64,000 nt of DNA from Gemmatirosa kalamazoonensis (GCF_000522985.1 NZ_CP007128.1:2898220-2962219), one strand, 5' to 3'. Counted from the stretch's first letter, positions 42,780-51,493 are shown. Notes: generated by a model from the letters alone, not told the origin. A program made the numbers and translations.

Positions 42780-43952
42780 CTACAGGATGCCGGGATTGAG
42801 TATCCCGTGCGGGTCGAACGCGCGCCTAACGCCGAGCGTCAGGCGGTCGGGCTCGCGCGGCGGCGCGAGGTGGGCGCCGTGCTCCGCCCACAGCGATGCG
42901 GGCAGGCGCTCGACGACGACCGCCGGCGCCGCGTCGCCGACGTCGAAGCGTGGGAGCCCGAAGCCGGCGTCGCCCGGCAGGATGAGGCGCGCGATGCCGC
43001 GCTCCACGCTCGCGTGCGCGAGCACGCCGAACGCGCCCGCGGCGGGAGAGAACAGCTGCGCGCACAGCGCCGCGAGGCGCGACGGTCGCGCCGACACGCG
43101 CACGACCGTCGCGACCGCAGGCTCCACGGCGCGCAACCGGCGCCACACGTCGCTTCCCACGTCGGCGACGTCGCCCACGCCCGCGAGGTCGGCGAGCGTC
43201 GCGCGCTGCGCGCGCACGAGCGCCTCGTTGCCCGCGAGGCGCGCGAGGAGCAGCGGTCTTTTCACGAGCCCGAGGTGCTCGGCGAGCGGCGCGTTCGCGA
43301 GCTCCAGCGCCCACGCGGACAGCGGTGCGGCGCGCAGCCGGGCGAGGAAGGGCTGCAGCGCGTGCGTCGACGGCAGCGGCGCGGCGACCGTGACGTCGAG
43401 CTCCGGCATCGGACGCAGCCGCACGGTGATCTCGGTGAGCGCGCCGAGCGTGCCCCACGCGCCGGTGAGCAGGCGCACGAGGTCGAAGCCGGCGACGTTC
43501 TTCACGACGCGGCCGCCGGCGCGCACGATCTCGCCGGAGCCGTCGACGAACGTGAGCCCCAGCACGTTGTCGCGCGGCGTCCCGAACGCGTGGGCGAGCG
43601 GTCCCGCCGACGCCGTGGCGACCGTGGCGCCGAGCGTGCCCTCGCCGAACGGGTCGAGCGCGAGCAGCTGCCGCTCGGCCGCCGTGACGCGCGCGATCTC
43701 GGCGAGCGGCGTCGCCGCGCGCGCGGTGAGCGTCAGGTCGCCGGGCACGTAGTCGACGACGCCGCTGAGCCGGTCCAGCGGCAGCGACGCGTCGGCCGTC
43801 ACGGGCCGCCCCGCGTCGAGCCACGTGCCGGCGCCGACGAGGCGGAGCCGCGTGCCGCGCGCCGCGGCGTCGCGCACGAGCGATGCGACGTCGGCGGTGT
43901 CGTTAGGCGCGCCGACAGGCGGCGGCGCGACGGACTCGGTCGCCGCGCTCAC
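42780..43952 (-). CDS. glcE: Glycolate oxidase, FAD-binding subunit
   Basis: This 390-residue subunit of glycolate oxidase has the FAD_binding_4 fold. It starts around TRLRLVGAGTWLDAGRP, and GTPRDNVLGLTFVDGSGEIVRAGGRVVKNVAGFDLVRLLTGAWGTLGALTEITVRLRP is highly characteristic of GlcE. The C-terminus ends RRAFDPHGILNPGIL, the usual closing motif of the FAD-linked oxidase family. The GTG start at 43952 overlaps the glcD TGA (GTGA). The subunit lacks the larger catalytic cap of GlcD and is the second flavin-type subunit. Two GTTAGGC heptamers lie within it, at 42824 and 43902. Confidence 0.93.
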   Translation of the reverse strand: MSAATESVAPPPVGAPNDTADVASLVRDAAARGTRLRLVGAGTWLDAGRPVTADASLPLDRLSGVVDYVPGDLTLTARAATPLAEIARVTAAERQLLALDPFGEGTLGATVATASAGPLAHAFGTPRDNVLGLTFVDGSGEIVRAGGRVVKNVAGFDLVRLLTGAWGTLGALTEITVRLRPMPELDVTVAAPLPSTHALQPFLARLRAAPLSAWALELANAPLAEHLGLVKRPLLLARLAGNEALVRAQRATLADLAGVGDVADVGSDVWRRLRAVEPAVATVVRVSARPSRLAALCAQLFSPAAGAFGVLAHASVERGIARLILPGDAGFGLPRFDVGDAAPAVVVERLPASLWAEHGAHLAPPREPDRLTLGVRRAFDPHGILNPGIL

Positions 43953-45415
43953 CGACGGAGCTGCGGCGCGGCCAGCCACTCGCGGCACGAGCGCGCGGGG
44001 ACGACCTTGCCCGGGTTCGCGCGCCGCTCGGGATCGAAGACGTCGCGCAGTCGACACATCGCGGCGAGCGTCGCGTCGTCGAACACGAGGTCCATGTAGC
44101 CCTGCTTGTCGAGCCCCACGCCGTGCTCGCCCGTGATGGTGCCGCCGGCGTCGACGCAGACGTGCATGATCTCCGACATCGCCGCATGCACGCGCGCCGC
44201 CTGGTCCGCGTCGAGCGCGTCGTACGGGATGGTCGGGTGCAGGTTGCCGTCGCCGGCGTGGAAGAAGTTCGCGACGGCCACGCGGTGCGCGGTGCCGATC
44301 GCCTCGATGCGCGCGAGCACGTCGGCGAGCCGCGTGCGCGGCACCACCGCGTCCTGCAGCACGAGGTGCGGCGCGAGGCGTCCCATCGCGCCGAACGCCT
44401 TCTTGCGTCCCTGCCAGAGCCGCGCGCGGTCGGCCGGGTCGCTCGCCGCGCGCACGCTCCGCGCGCCAGCCTCGCGGCACAGTGCCGTCACGCGCGCCGC
44501 ATCGTCGTCGATGCCGTCGGCGAGGCCGTCCAACTCGCACAGCAGCACCGCGGCCGCGTCCTGCGGGTAGCCGGCGGCGAAGATCGACGCCTCGACCGCG
44601 CGGATCGCGGGGCCGTCCATCACCTCGAGCGCCGCCGGCGTGATGCCGGCCGCGATGATCGCCGACGTGGCGTGTGCAGCCGCCTCGAGCGACGTGAAGT
44701 CGGCGAGCATCGTGCGCACCGCCTGGGGGTCGCGCGACAGCCGCACCGTCACGTCGAGCGCCACGCCGAAGCAGCCCTCGCTGCCGACGAACGCGCCGAG
44801 CAGGTCGTAGCCCGCGCGCTCGCCGTCGGCGCTGCCCAACGTCACGATCTCGCCGTCGGGGAGCACGACGGTGCAGGCGAGCACGTGGTTCAGCGTGACC
44901 CCGTGCTTCAGGCAGTGCGGGCCACCGGCGTTCTCTGCGACGTTGCCGCCGACGGTGCACGCCGTCTGGCTCGACGGATCGGGCGCGTAGTGCAGGCCGT
45001 GCGGCGCGGTGGCCCGCGTCAGTGTGGTGTTCACGACGCCCGGCTCCACGACCGCGAGACGATCCTCGGGCTCGACGGCGAGGATTCGCGTCAGCCGGTT
45101 CAGGCCGACGATCACGCACCCGTCGGCGAGCGAGCCGCCGGAGAGCCCCGTGCCCGCGCCACGCGGCACGAACGGCACGCGCTCCGCCGCGAGCGCGCGG
45201 ACCACGGCGACGGTCTCGTCGCGCGTGCCGGGGAGCACGGCGAGCGACGGCTGCCGGTGGTAGCCGGGGAGCCCGTCGGAGTCGTACACGCGCAGCTCGC
45301 TCGTGCGGCGCAGCACGAAGCGCTCGCCGACGATGTCCGCGAGCCGACGCGCGAGGCCGTCGGGCAGGGAAGGCCTAACGGCGTTGGGCAGCGTGGCCGT
45401 CGTCCCGTCGCTCAT
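43949..45415 (-). CDS. glcD: Glycolate oxidase, FAD-linked catalytic subunit
   Basis: This is the 488-residue catalytic flavoprotein that oxidises glycolate (or D-lactate) to glyoxylate. The FAD-binding domain has VPFVPRGAGTGLSGGSLADGCVIVGLNRL and CTVGGNVAENAGGPHCLKHG, the C-terminal catalytic domain has VANFFHAGDGNLHPTIPYD with the histidines, and the closing segment is GGTITGEHGVGLDKQGYM and FDPERRANPGKVVP. The ATG at 45415 overlaps the stop of the upstream Lon-domain gene by 4 bp. With glcE and glcF it forms the standard three-subunit enzyme. One GTTAGGC heptamer is near the N-terminal end (45373-45379). Confidence 0.95.
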   Translation of the reverse strand: MSDGTTATLPNAVRPSLPDGLARRLADIVGERFVLRRTSELRVYDSDGLPGYHRQPSLAVLPGTRDETVAVVRALAAERVPFVPRGAGTGLSGGSLADGCVIVGLNRLTRILAVEPEDRLAVVEPGVVNTTLTRATAPHGLHYAPDPSSQTACTVGGNVAENAGGPHCLKHGVTLNHVLACTVVLPDGEIVTLGSADGERAGYDLLGAFVGSEGCFGVALDVTVRLSRDPQAVRTMLADFTSLEAAAHATSAIIAAGITPAALEVMDGPAIRAVEASIFAAGYPQDAAAVLLCELDGLADGIDDDAARVTALCREAGARSVRAASDPADRARLWQGRKKAFGAMGRLAPHLVLQDAVVPRTRLADVLARIEAIGTAHRVAVANFFHAGDGNLHPTIPYDALDADQAARVHAAMSEIMHVCVDAGGTITGEHGVGLDKQGYMDLVFDDATLAAMCRLRDVFDPERRANPGKVVPARSCREWLAAPQLRR

Positions 45416-46086
45416 GCGGCGCCGAACGCGTCGGCCGGTCCGTGCCCGTTGCCGCGCGCGCGCCGGTGCGTCGCCGCGCGGTCCTCGACGCCGGGAACGG
45501 CGCGCTCGAGCAGCGATGCCACGGTGACCAGCCGCGCGAGCGGGGAGCGCGACACGAGCAGCGCCTGCCGATCGGCACGGTCGAAGTCGACGAGCGACGC
45601 GACGCGGAACGCGACGAGCGCGGGGTCGTCGGGGAGGTCGGGGAGCGGGGCGTCGTCGTCGGCGATGGCGCGCGCGGCGCGGGCCACGCGCGCGAACGCC
45701 GAGCGCACGCGCTGCGCTCCGTCGTCGAGCGCGGCCCGGTCGTCACCCGGCTCGTCGTCGTAGTCGGCGACGAGCGCGACGTGATAGGCGTGCGGCGCGT
45801 CGACCAGTCGCTCGAGCGCGAAGCGCCGCGTGCCCTCGACGAGCACGTTCGCGCGGCCGTCGGCGAGCATCTGCACCTCGCGCAGCTCCGCGACGCAGCC
45901 GACGTGGCCTGCGGGGAGCGCGCGCTCGGGCTCACCGCCCGTGAGGATGATGCCGAAGCGGCCGTCGCCGTCGCGGCAGTCGGCGAGCATCTCGCGGTAG
46001 CGCGGCTCGAAGATGTGGAGCGGCATCACCGTGCCGGGGAACAGCACGAGGGGCAGCGGGAACAGCGGGAGACGCCGCGCGATCAC
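45412..46086 (-). CDS. Lon N-terminal (LON substrate-binding) domain protein
   Basis: This is a 224-residue cytoplasmic protein consisting of a stand-alone LON domain: LPLFPLPLVLFPGTVMPLHIFEPRYREMLADC at the N-terminus and VGCVAELREVQMLADGRANVLVEGTRRFALERL in the middle. It has no ATPase or protease domain. Such proteins are common but poorly understood and are thought to bind proteins or peptides, possibly as adaptors. The start is GTG at 46086. Its stop overlaps the glcD ATG by 4 bp, and it begins one base after the stop of the receiver gene, so it is embedded in the glycolate oxidase operon. That placement is unusual and suggests a role in assembly or turnover of the oxidase. Confidence 0.88.
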   Translation of the reverse strand: MIARRLPLFPLPLVLFPGTVMPLHIFEPRYREMLADCRDGDGRFGIILTGGEPERALPAGHVGCVAELREVQMLADGRANVLVEGTRRFALERLVDAPHAYHVALVADYDDEPGDDRAALDDGAQRVRSAFARVARAARAIADDDAPLPDLPDDPALVAFRVASLVDFDRADRQALLVSRSPLARLVTVASLLERAVPGVEDRAATHRRARGNGHGPADAFGAA

Positions 46087-46087
46087 G

Positions 46088-46510
46088 TCACTGCGCGCAC
46101 ACGCGCTCCACGATCGCGCGGAGCTCGGCGAGCTCGAACGGCTTGCTGAGCACCGGGCACGCCGCGCGTCGCAGGAACGCCGCCGCCTCCGGCGACACGG
46201 CGTCGCCCGTGGAGAGGATCAGCTTGCGCAGCAGCTCCGGGCGCTCGCGCTCGATGCGCGCATGGAGCTCGATGCCCGACAGGCCCGGCATGCGCAGATC
46301 CGTGATGACGACGTCGTACGTCTCGGCGGAGACATCGTCGTCGAGCAGCAGCGCGAGCGCGGCGTAGCCATCCTCGGCCTCGTCCACCGCCCAACCCTGG
46401 CGCTGGAAGAATCGGCGCAGCGCGAAGCGGATGACCGGCTCATCGTCCACGAGCAGCGCGCGGCGGCGCGGCGGCGTGGGTTCGGGCGATGGATGCGACG
46501 ACTCGGACAT
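46088..46510 (-). CDS. Single-domain response regulator
   Basis: This 140-residue protein is a lone receiver domain without an output. It has RRALLVDDEPVIRFAL with the acidic pair, the phospho-acceptor Asp about 71 in VVITDLRMPG, LSTGDAVSPEA around the conserved Thr, and CPVLSKPFEL with the Lys. Its sequence is close to the receiver at the C-terminus of the hybrid kinase just upstream (both share QGW/RGWxVDEAxDG, DLRMPGxSG, TGDxVSPEAA and SCPVL/ACPVLxKPF), so the pair probably arose by local duplication. It could act as a phosphate sink or phosphorelay partner. It lies 43 bp after the kinase gene and 1 bp before the Lon-domain gene. Confidence 0.9.
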   Translation of the reverse strand: MSESSHPSPEPTPPRRRALLVDDEPVIRFALRRFFQRQGWAVDEAEDGYAALALLLDDDVSAETYDVVITDLRMPGLSGIELHARIERERPELLRKLILSTGDAVSPEAAAFLRRAACPVLSKPFELAELRAIVERVCAQ

Positions 46511-46553
46511 GTGCCCCGGATGATGACTGCACCATCCGAGGGCGGCAAGTGCG

Positions 46554-49500
46554 TCAGGACGCGATGGCGCGGGTGGTGGCGCGCTCGACGAGCCCGTCCA
46601 GCGTCGCGAAGCGGAACGGCTTCTCGAGCACCGGACAGCTCGTGCGCTCCACGAACTCCGCGGCCTCAGGCGAGACGAGGTCGCCGGTCGCGAAGATCAG
46701 GCGATCGAGCAGGTCGGGGTACCGCTCCGCGACGCGGTCGTGCAGCGCGGCGCCCGAGACGCCGGGCATCCGCAGGTCGGAGATGACGAGATCGTAGCTC
46801 GGGGCGCGCCCCTCGGCACCGTCGACGAGGCGGTCGAACGCGGGGCCACCGTCGGCCGCCTCGTCCACCTCCCAGCCGCGTCGGACGAAGAACCGGGCGA
46901 GCGCGCGACGGATCGCCTCCTCGTCGTCGACGACGAGCACGCGACGCGGGCCCGCCACCGCCGACTCGACGGCGGCCGGCGCGGCGACGCCGGTGTGCGC
47001 GACGGCGGGCCCGTCGACGAGCGGGAGCGCGAGGACGAGACGCGCACCGCGGTCGTGCGGGGCCTCGCGGTTCTCCGCGCGCAGCGTCCCCCCGTGCCGC
47101 TCCGCGATGCCGAGCGACACCGACAGGCCGAGCCCCGTGCCCATGCCCACGGGCTTCGTGGTGAAGAACGGCTCGAATACCCGCGGCAGCACGTCGCGCG
47201 GAATCCCCGGCCCCTCGTCCTCGACCGCCACGCGCAGCTCGGTCGGCGTGGCCGACGCGACGACGCGCACCGTGCCGCCGGGCGCGGCCTGCAGCGCGTT
47301 CACCACGAGGTTCGTGAGCACCTGCTCGATGGCGACGCGGTCCACGCGCACCCACCCGAGATCGCCCGCGCTCACGTAGTCGACGCGCGACCCGGCGGAG
47401 AGCGCCTGCCGCTCGAGCGCGCGCACGGCATGCGCGAGCACCTCGGCCGCGGGGAGCGTCGTGGGGTCGCCGTCGGAGCCGCGCACGAACGAGAGCAGGT
47501 CCCGCACGATCGCGCGGGCGCGCGACGCCTGCTCCTGCAGCAGCACGAGCGTCTCGCGCTCGCGATCCGTCGCGCACTCCTCGAGCAGTCCCTCCGAGAA
47601 CAGCAGCACCGCGGCGAGCGGGTTGTTCAGCTCGTGCGCGACGCCGCTCACGAACTGGCCGACGGCGGCGAGCTTCTCGGCCTGGCGCAGCGCGTTCTCC
47701 GCGGTGCGCAGCGGCGCGAGGTTCTCCACGTAGCAGAGGAAGTGCAGACTGGCACCGCGCGCGTCGCGCACGCGCTGCGACGTGACCCGCACCGGCATGG
47801 TGCCGCCGTCGAGGCGACGCCAGATCGCCTCGCCACACACCGAGTCCTCGCCCGCCTCGTGGCGACGCACGAGCGCGGCACGCGCGCCCGGCTCCGCGAA
47901 CAGCGCGCCGACGTCGGTGCGGAGGAGCGACTCCTCGGACGGGTGGCCGAGCATGTCGACGAGCGCGGGGTTCGCGGTCATCACGCGCCCGTCGAGCGTG
48001 ACGCGGCAGATGCCGTACGGCGAGCGCTCGACGAACGCGCGTGCGCTCGCCTCGGAGCGGCGGAGCGCGTTCGCGGCGAGCTCGCGCGCTGTGACGTCGC
48101 GGAAGCTCCACACCCTGCCGACGACACGGTCGCCGACGCGCTGCGGGCGCGACACGCGCTCGACCTTGCGGCCGTCGACGAGATCGAGGACGTCGTAGCC
48201 CTCGAGGCTCGGATCGGCGTAGAGCGCGCGCACGCGATCGGCGAACTCCTTCGGCTCGCGGATCTGGCGGCGCGCCGCGGCGACCATCGCTTCGTCGTCG
48301 CCGCCGCGCACGAGCTCCTCGGAGATGCCCCAGATGTCGAGGAACTTGCGGTTGTACGCGGTGACGCGCTCGTCGAGATCGACGACGAGCAGCCCGTCGG
48401 CGGTGGACTCCAGCGTCGCGCGCAGCAGCGACAGCGTCGCCTCGCGCTCCGCCTGGTGCCTAACGCGCTCGGTGACGTCGCGCACGATGAACGTGTAGAT
48501 GCGCTGGTCGCCGGCGCCGGCGCGCGTGATGACGCCCTCGACGGGGAACCATGTGCCGTCGGCGCGCATGGCGAACGAGGTCTCGCGGCCCCCGAAATCG
48601 AGCGACGGCGTGGCGCTCGCCATCCACGCGCGCAGATTCGCGAGGTGCGTCTCGCGCAGCGCGGGCGGGATGAACGTCACGAGCGGCTTGCCGATCGCCT
48701 CGTGCGCGGGGCAGCCGTAGGTGCGCTCGGCGGCACCGTTGAAGAACGTGATCTGCAGCGCGTCGTCGACGGCGATGACGGGGTCGAGCGACGAGCGCAG
48801 CGTGTCGACGAGGCGTGCCTCGCTCGCCGCGACCTCCCGCAGGCGGCGCGTGCGCTCCGCGCGCGAGACGAGCGCCGCACCGCATCCGACCGCGAGCAGC
48901 ACGGCGGCGAGCAGCAGCGCCTCGCCGCGGAGCTGGCTCGCGAGCACGGAGTCGATCTCGCTGCGGTCGACCTGACGGACGACGGCCCACTCGGTGCCGG
49001 CGACGTGGCGCGCGCCGGCGATGACCACGCGGCCGTCGGGGCGGGGGACGAGCCCGTGCGCGACCTGGCCGCTCACGGCGCGCACGAACACGGCCGGCGC
49101 CGTCGCCCACGGCTCCTGCTCGAGGGCAGCGCGGGCGTGCGGGCGATCGGAGCCGCCGATGACGACGAGCGAATCGCCGACGCGCGCGACGAGGCGTCCG
49201 CGCTCGGTGCCACCGCCCGCCGCCGACGACTTCAGCAGCGGGACGAGCGACCCGTACGGCGTGGAGCGGAGCACGACGACGAACGGGCTCGCCGCGCCGA
49301 CGGTGATCCCCGCGCTCGCGCCGCCCGCGGCGTCGGCGCTCGCGACGTAGCAGAGCGTGAGACGGCCATCGTCGCCGCGGAACGGGTCGCAGAGATGCGC
49401 GCGGCCGTCGGCCAGGCTGGCTCTCGCGGCGCGGTACTCGGCCGGATGTGGCGCGCCGGCTCCGGCGGAGCCGATCAGATGCCCGGCGGAGTCGATGACC

Positions 49501-49802
49501 CAGACGTCGACGTAGCCGTGGCCGTCGCGGACGCGGTGCACGATCGGGTCGAGCAGCGCGAGGTTCGGGCGTCCACCGCGCGGGAGCGCCGGAGCGACCT
49601 CACCGGCGACGGTGGCGGCGTCGTAGCGCCGCTCCTCGATCCACCGTTCCACGGCGGCCTCGGTCGACGCCGCGTTTCCCTCGAGCCGCCGCTCCACGCG
49701 CTCGTACAGCCCTGCGCGCACGACGCTCGCGCGCCAGACGCCGGCACCGCCGAGCGCGAGCGCGCCGGCGGCGGCGAGGGCGGCGGTGGGCCATCGGCGC
49801 AT
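46554..49802 (-). CDS. Large hybrid sensor histidine kinase with multiple PAS domains and a receiver
   Basis: This is a 1082-residue membrane kinase. Helix 1 is at about 5-25 and helix 2 at about 302-320, bounding a roughly 275-residue periplasmic sensor of double-Cache appearance. Three PAS-type modules follow (the first around VDTLRSSLDPVIAVDDALQITFFNGAAERTYG, the second around TLESTADGLLVVDLDERVTAYNRKFLDIWG, the third around FVERSPYGICRVTLDGRVMTANPALVDMLG). The H box GVAHELNNPLAAV has His about 721, and the ATPase boxes are VNALQAAPGG, DEGPGIPRD and GTGLGLSVS. The C-terminal receiver has Asp about 1007 in LVISDLRMPG. The ATG at 49802 was preferred over a GTG 48 bp upstream because helix 1 follows it directly. 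Confidence 0.9.
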   Translation of the reverse strand: MRRWPTAALAAAGALALGGAGVWRASVVRAGLYERVERRLEGNAASTEAAVERWIEERRYDAATVAGEVAPALPRGGRPNLALLDPIVHRVRDGHGYVDVWVIDSAGHLIGSAGAGAPHPAEYRAARASLADGRAHLCDPFRGDDGRLTLCYVASADAAGGASAGITVGAASPFVVVLRSTPYGSLVPLLKSSAAGGGTERGRLVARVGDSLVVIGGSDRPHARAALEQEPWATAPAVFVRAVSGQVAHGLVPRPDGRVVIAGARHVAGTEWAVVRQVDRSEIDSVLASQLRGEALLLAAVLLAVGCGAALVSRAERTRRLREVAASEARLVDTLRSSLDPVIAVDDALQITFFNGAAERTYGCPAHEAIGKPLVTFIPPALRETHLANLRAWMASATPSLDFGGRETSFAMRADGTWFPVEGVITRAGAGDQRIYTFIVRDVTERVRHQAEREATLSLLRATLESTADGLLVVDLDERVTAYNRKFLDIWGISEELVRGGDDEAMVAAARRQIREPKEFADRVRALYADPSLEGYDVLDLVDGRKVERVSRPQRVGDRVVGRVWSFRDVTARELAANALRRSEASARAFVERSPYGICRVTLDGRVMTANPALVDMLGHPSEESLLRTDVGALFAEPGARAALVRRHEAGEDSVCGEAIWRRLDGGTMPVRVTSQRVRDARGASLHFLCYVENLAPLRTAENALRQAEKLAAVGQFVSGVAHELNNPLAAVLLFSEGLLEECATDRERETLVLLQEQASRARAIVRDLLSFVRGSDGDPTTLPAAEVLAHAVRALERQALSAGSRVDYVSAGDLGWVRVDRVAIEQVLTNLVVNALQAAPGGTVRVVASATPTELRVAVEDEGPGIPRDVLPRVFEPFFTTKPVGMGTGLGLSVSLGIAERHGGTLRAENREAPHDRGARLVLALPLVDGPAVAHTGVAAPAAVESAVAGPRRVLVVDDEEAIRRALARFFVRRGWEVDEAADGGPAFDRLVDGAEGRAPSYDLVISDLRMPGVSGAALHDRVAERYPDLLDRLIFATGDLVSPEAAEFVERTSCPVLEKPFRFATLDGLVERATTRAIAS

Positions 49803-49857
49803 ACGGACCGGGAGGGGAGCGGAGGGAGCGGGGCGACGTGTAGCCCGCACAGCAGAC

Positions 49858-49890
49858 GAGGGGACGCGGTGGTGGTCACCGCGCCCCCTC
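49858..49890 (-). terminator. Terminator after the sigma factor gene
   Basis: The arms GAGGGGaCGCGGTG and CACCGCGcCCCCTC form a long hairpin with one internal mismatch, just past the sigma factor stop (49913) on the minus strand. It separates the sigma factor from the hybrid kinase transcription unit. Confidence 0.7.
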
Positions 49891-49912
49891 GTTCAACGAT
49901 CATACGTTTTCG

Positions 49913-50803
49913 TCAGGCGACGTTCCAGAACCCGGCGAGCGCGTTGCCTTCGGGAGACTCGCGCAGCTTCTCGAACGCGCGCTCGCGGATCTGGCGGATC
50001 CGCTCGCGGGTGACGCCGAGCAGCTCGCCGATGCGCTCCAGGGTCATCGCCTCGCTGGTCTCGTCGAGGCCGTAGTACAGGTACAGGATCTTGCGCTCGC
50101 GCGGCGTGAGATGGTTCCGGAGCGCGCGGTCGATGTGCTCCCGCATCAGCTTCGAGTCGGTCGTCTCCTCGATGTCGTCGTCGGTGGCGACGAAGCGCTC
50201 GCCGAACGTGCTCGCGTCGCGATCGGAGCGGTCGACGGGGGCGTCGAGCGAGACCTCGGAGGTGGTGAGCTGCCGGGCGGCCCGGACCTCGTCGGGGCTC
50301 TCCTCGAGGAGCTTCGCGAGCTCGGCGTCGGTGGGGTCGCGCTTCAGAACCTGGGAGAGGATCGTCTCCGCGCGGCCCATGCGGATAAGCGCCGAGTTCT
50401 GATTGAGCGGGATGCGCACGGAGCGCGTCTGCTCGGCGAGGGCCTTGAGGACGGCCTGGCGGACCCACCACACGGCGTAGGAGATGAACTTCACCCCCTG
50501 ATCGGGATCGAACTTCTTCACGGCCTTCAGGAGGCCCTCGTTCCCGATGGCGACGAGCTCGGAGAGGTCGAGCCCGTGGCCCTGGTACTTCTTCACGTAC
50601 GAGATCACGAACCGGAGGTTCGCCGTGACGAGCCGCTCGGCGGCGGTCTGGTCACCCTGCTGTGCCCGGCGAGCGAGGCGACGCTCCTCTTCGGGGTCGT
50701 TGATGAGGGGAAGGCGTTGGATGTCCTGGAGGTATTGGTCGAAGGCGGTGGAAGGAGACGAGCGGAAGTAGTTCCGGGTCCGACCTTCGGTCGCTTGCTG
50801 CAT
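49913..50803 (-). CDS. RNA polymerase sigma factor, sigma-70 family (group 2-like, short)
   Basis: This is a 296-residue sigma factor. It has region 1.2/2.1 (FDQYLQDIQRLPLINDPEEERRLARR), region 2.3-2.4 (LDLSELVAIGNEGLLKAVKKFDPDQGVKFISYAVWWVRQAVLKALAEQTRSVRIP), region 3 and a region 4 helix-turn-helix (MTLERIGELLGVTRERIRQIRERAFEKLRESPEGNAL). The acidic region 1.1 and the large non-conserved insert of a primary RpoD are absent, so it is closer in size to group 2 or SigA-like short factors. Promoter recognition residues look housekeeping-like. It is preceded by repeat array B. It may be an alternative or stationary-phase-type factor; I cannot exclude that it is the principal one. Confidence 0.93.
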   Translation of the reverse strand: MQQATEGRTRNYFRSSPSTAFDQYLQDIQRLPLINDPEEERRLARRAQQGDQTAAERLVTANLRFVISYVKKYQGHGLDLSELVAIGNEGLLKAVKKFDPDQGVKFISYAVWWVRQAVLKALAEQTRSVRIPLNQNSALIRMGRAETILSQVLKRDPTDAELAKLLEESPDEVRAARQLTTSEVSLDAPVDRSDRDASTFGERFVATDDDIEETTDSKLMREHIDRALRNHLTPRERKILYLYYGLDETSEAMTLERIGELLGVTRERIRQIRERAFEKLRESPEGNALAGFWNVA

Positions 50804-51232
50804 GGACGCTCCTCACCGTGGCGGAGACGTTGAGCGCGCAGCCCCTCCGTTGCGCGCGGGGCCCAGCGGGGTGCCACGATAAGGCCGAGTACGGGGGCCG
50901 TCAACGAAAAAAACGCCGTCGGTGGTTAGCGCCGGCAAACGAGGGCAGGAGGGCAGGAGGGCACGAAGCGAGGGCAGGAGACCCTATCGCTCTCCTGCCC
51001 TCCTGCCCTCCTGCCCTCCTGCCCTCCTGCCCTCCTGCCCTCCTGCCCTCCTGCCCTCCTGCCCTCCTGCCCTCCTGCCCTCCTGCCCTCCTGCCCTCCT
51101 GCCCTCCTGCCCTCCTGCCCTCCTGCCCTCCTGCCCTCCTGCCCTCCTGCCCTCCTGCCCTCCTGCCCTCCTGCCCTCCTGCCCTCCTGCCCTCCTGCCC
51201 TCCTGCCCTCCTGCCCTCCTGCCCTCCTGCCC
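50804..51232. other. Intergenic region filled by a repeat array
   Basis: This gap between the sigma factor start and the small membrane protein stop is mostly array B (50941-51234). The remaining 137 bp next to the sigma factor gene has a small AT-richer segment near 50900 (AACGAAAAAAACG) and presumably holds its promoter. No gene is supported: open frames here only translate the repeat as PALLPSC-type low-complexity peptide. Confidence 0.7.
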
Positions 51233-51234
51233 TC
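50941..51234. repeat. Inverted octamer array (array B), about 30 copies
   Basis: The right arm (50992-51234) is about 30 perfect head-to-tail copies of the 8-bp unit CTCCTGCC. The left arm (50941-50980) has about four copies of the reverse-complement form GAGGGCAG, one imperfect, and a spacer of about 11 bp separates the arms. There are no spacers between units, so it is not a CRISPR. Confidence 0.97.
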
Positions 51235-51415
51235 AGGTCGTGGGCGGCGGATCCTTCGGGCGGGTGCGCGTGGTCGCGGTCAGGATGCCGAGGCCGATCA
51301 GCACGACGACGCCGACGCCGATCCAGGTCGTCGGGACGTTCAGCAGGTACGCGCCGATCGCGAGCCCGACGATGACGAGCAGATATCCGATGAGATAGGT
51401 CCCGAACGATGACAT
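51233..51415 (-). CDS. Small two-helix membrane protein
   Basis: This is a 60-residue protein with two hydrophobic helices (about 7-27 and 30-48, MSSFGTYLIGYLLVIVGLAIGAYLLNV and TWIGVGVVVLIGLGIL) and a short Thr/Pro/Lys tail (TRTRPKDPPPTT). It has no known domain that I recognise. Codon use is typical of the genome and the start has ATG at 51415. Its stop codon sits exactly at the edge of repeat array B. It is codirectional with the 3D-domain gene upstream and the sigma factor downstream. Confidence 0.7.
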   Translation of the reverse strand: MSSFGTYLIGYLLVIVGLAIGAYLLNVPTTWIGVGVVVLIGLGILTATTRTRPKDPPPTT

Positions 51416-51493
51416 GGCGTACGCTCCGTCGACGGGTGACGCCCGCGTACGAGGCAAGTGCGGGGCCAGGCTCGGCCGCCGTGCCGCCCGCGA

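Noticed and set aside
46740-50075. 1111-residue plus-strand frame opposite the hybrid kinase
   Set aside because: This is an antisense shadow caused by high GC, with the real kinase domains on the minus strand.
50992-51234. CRISPR array
   Set aside because: The repeat unit is 8 bp with no spacers between copies, and no cas genes are present.
50818-51398. Open frames of about 160-185 residues across array B
   Set aside because: They only translate the octamer repeat in three phases, giving periodic PALLPSC-type sequence with no gene-like features.
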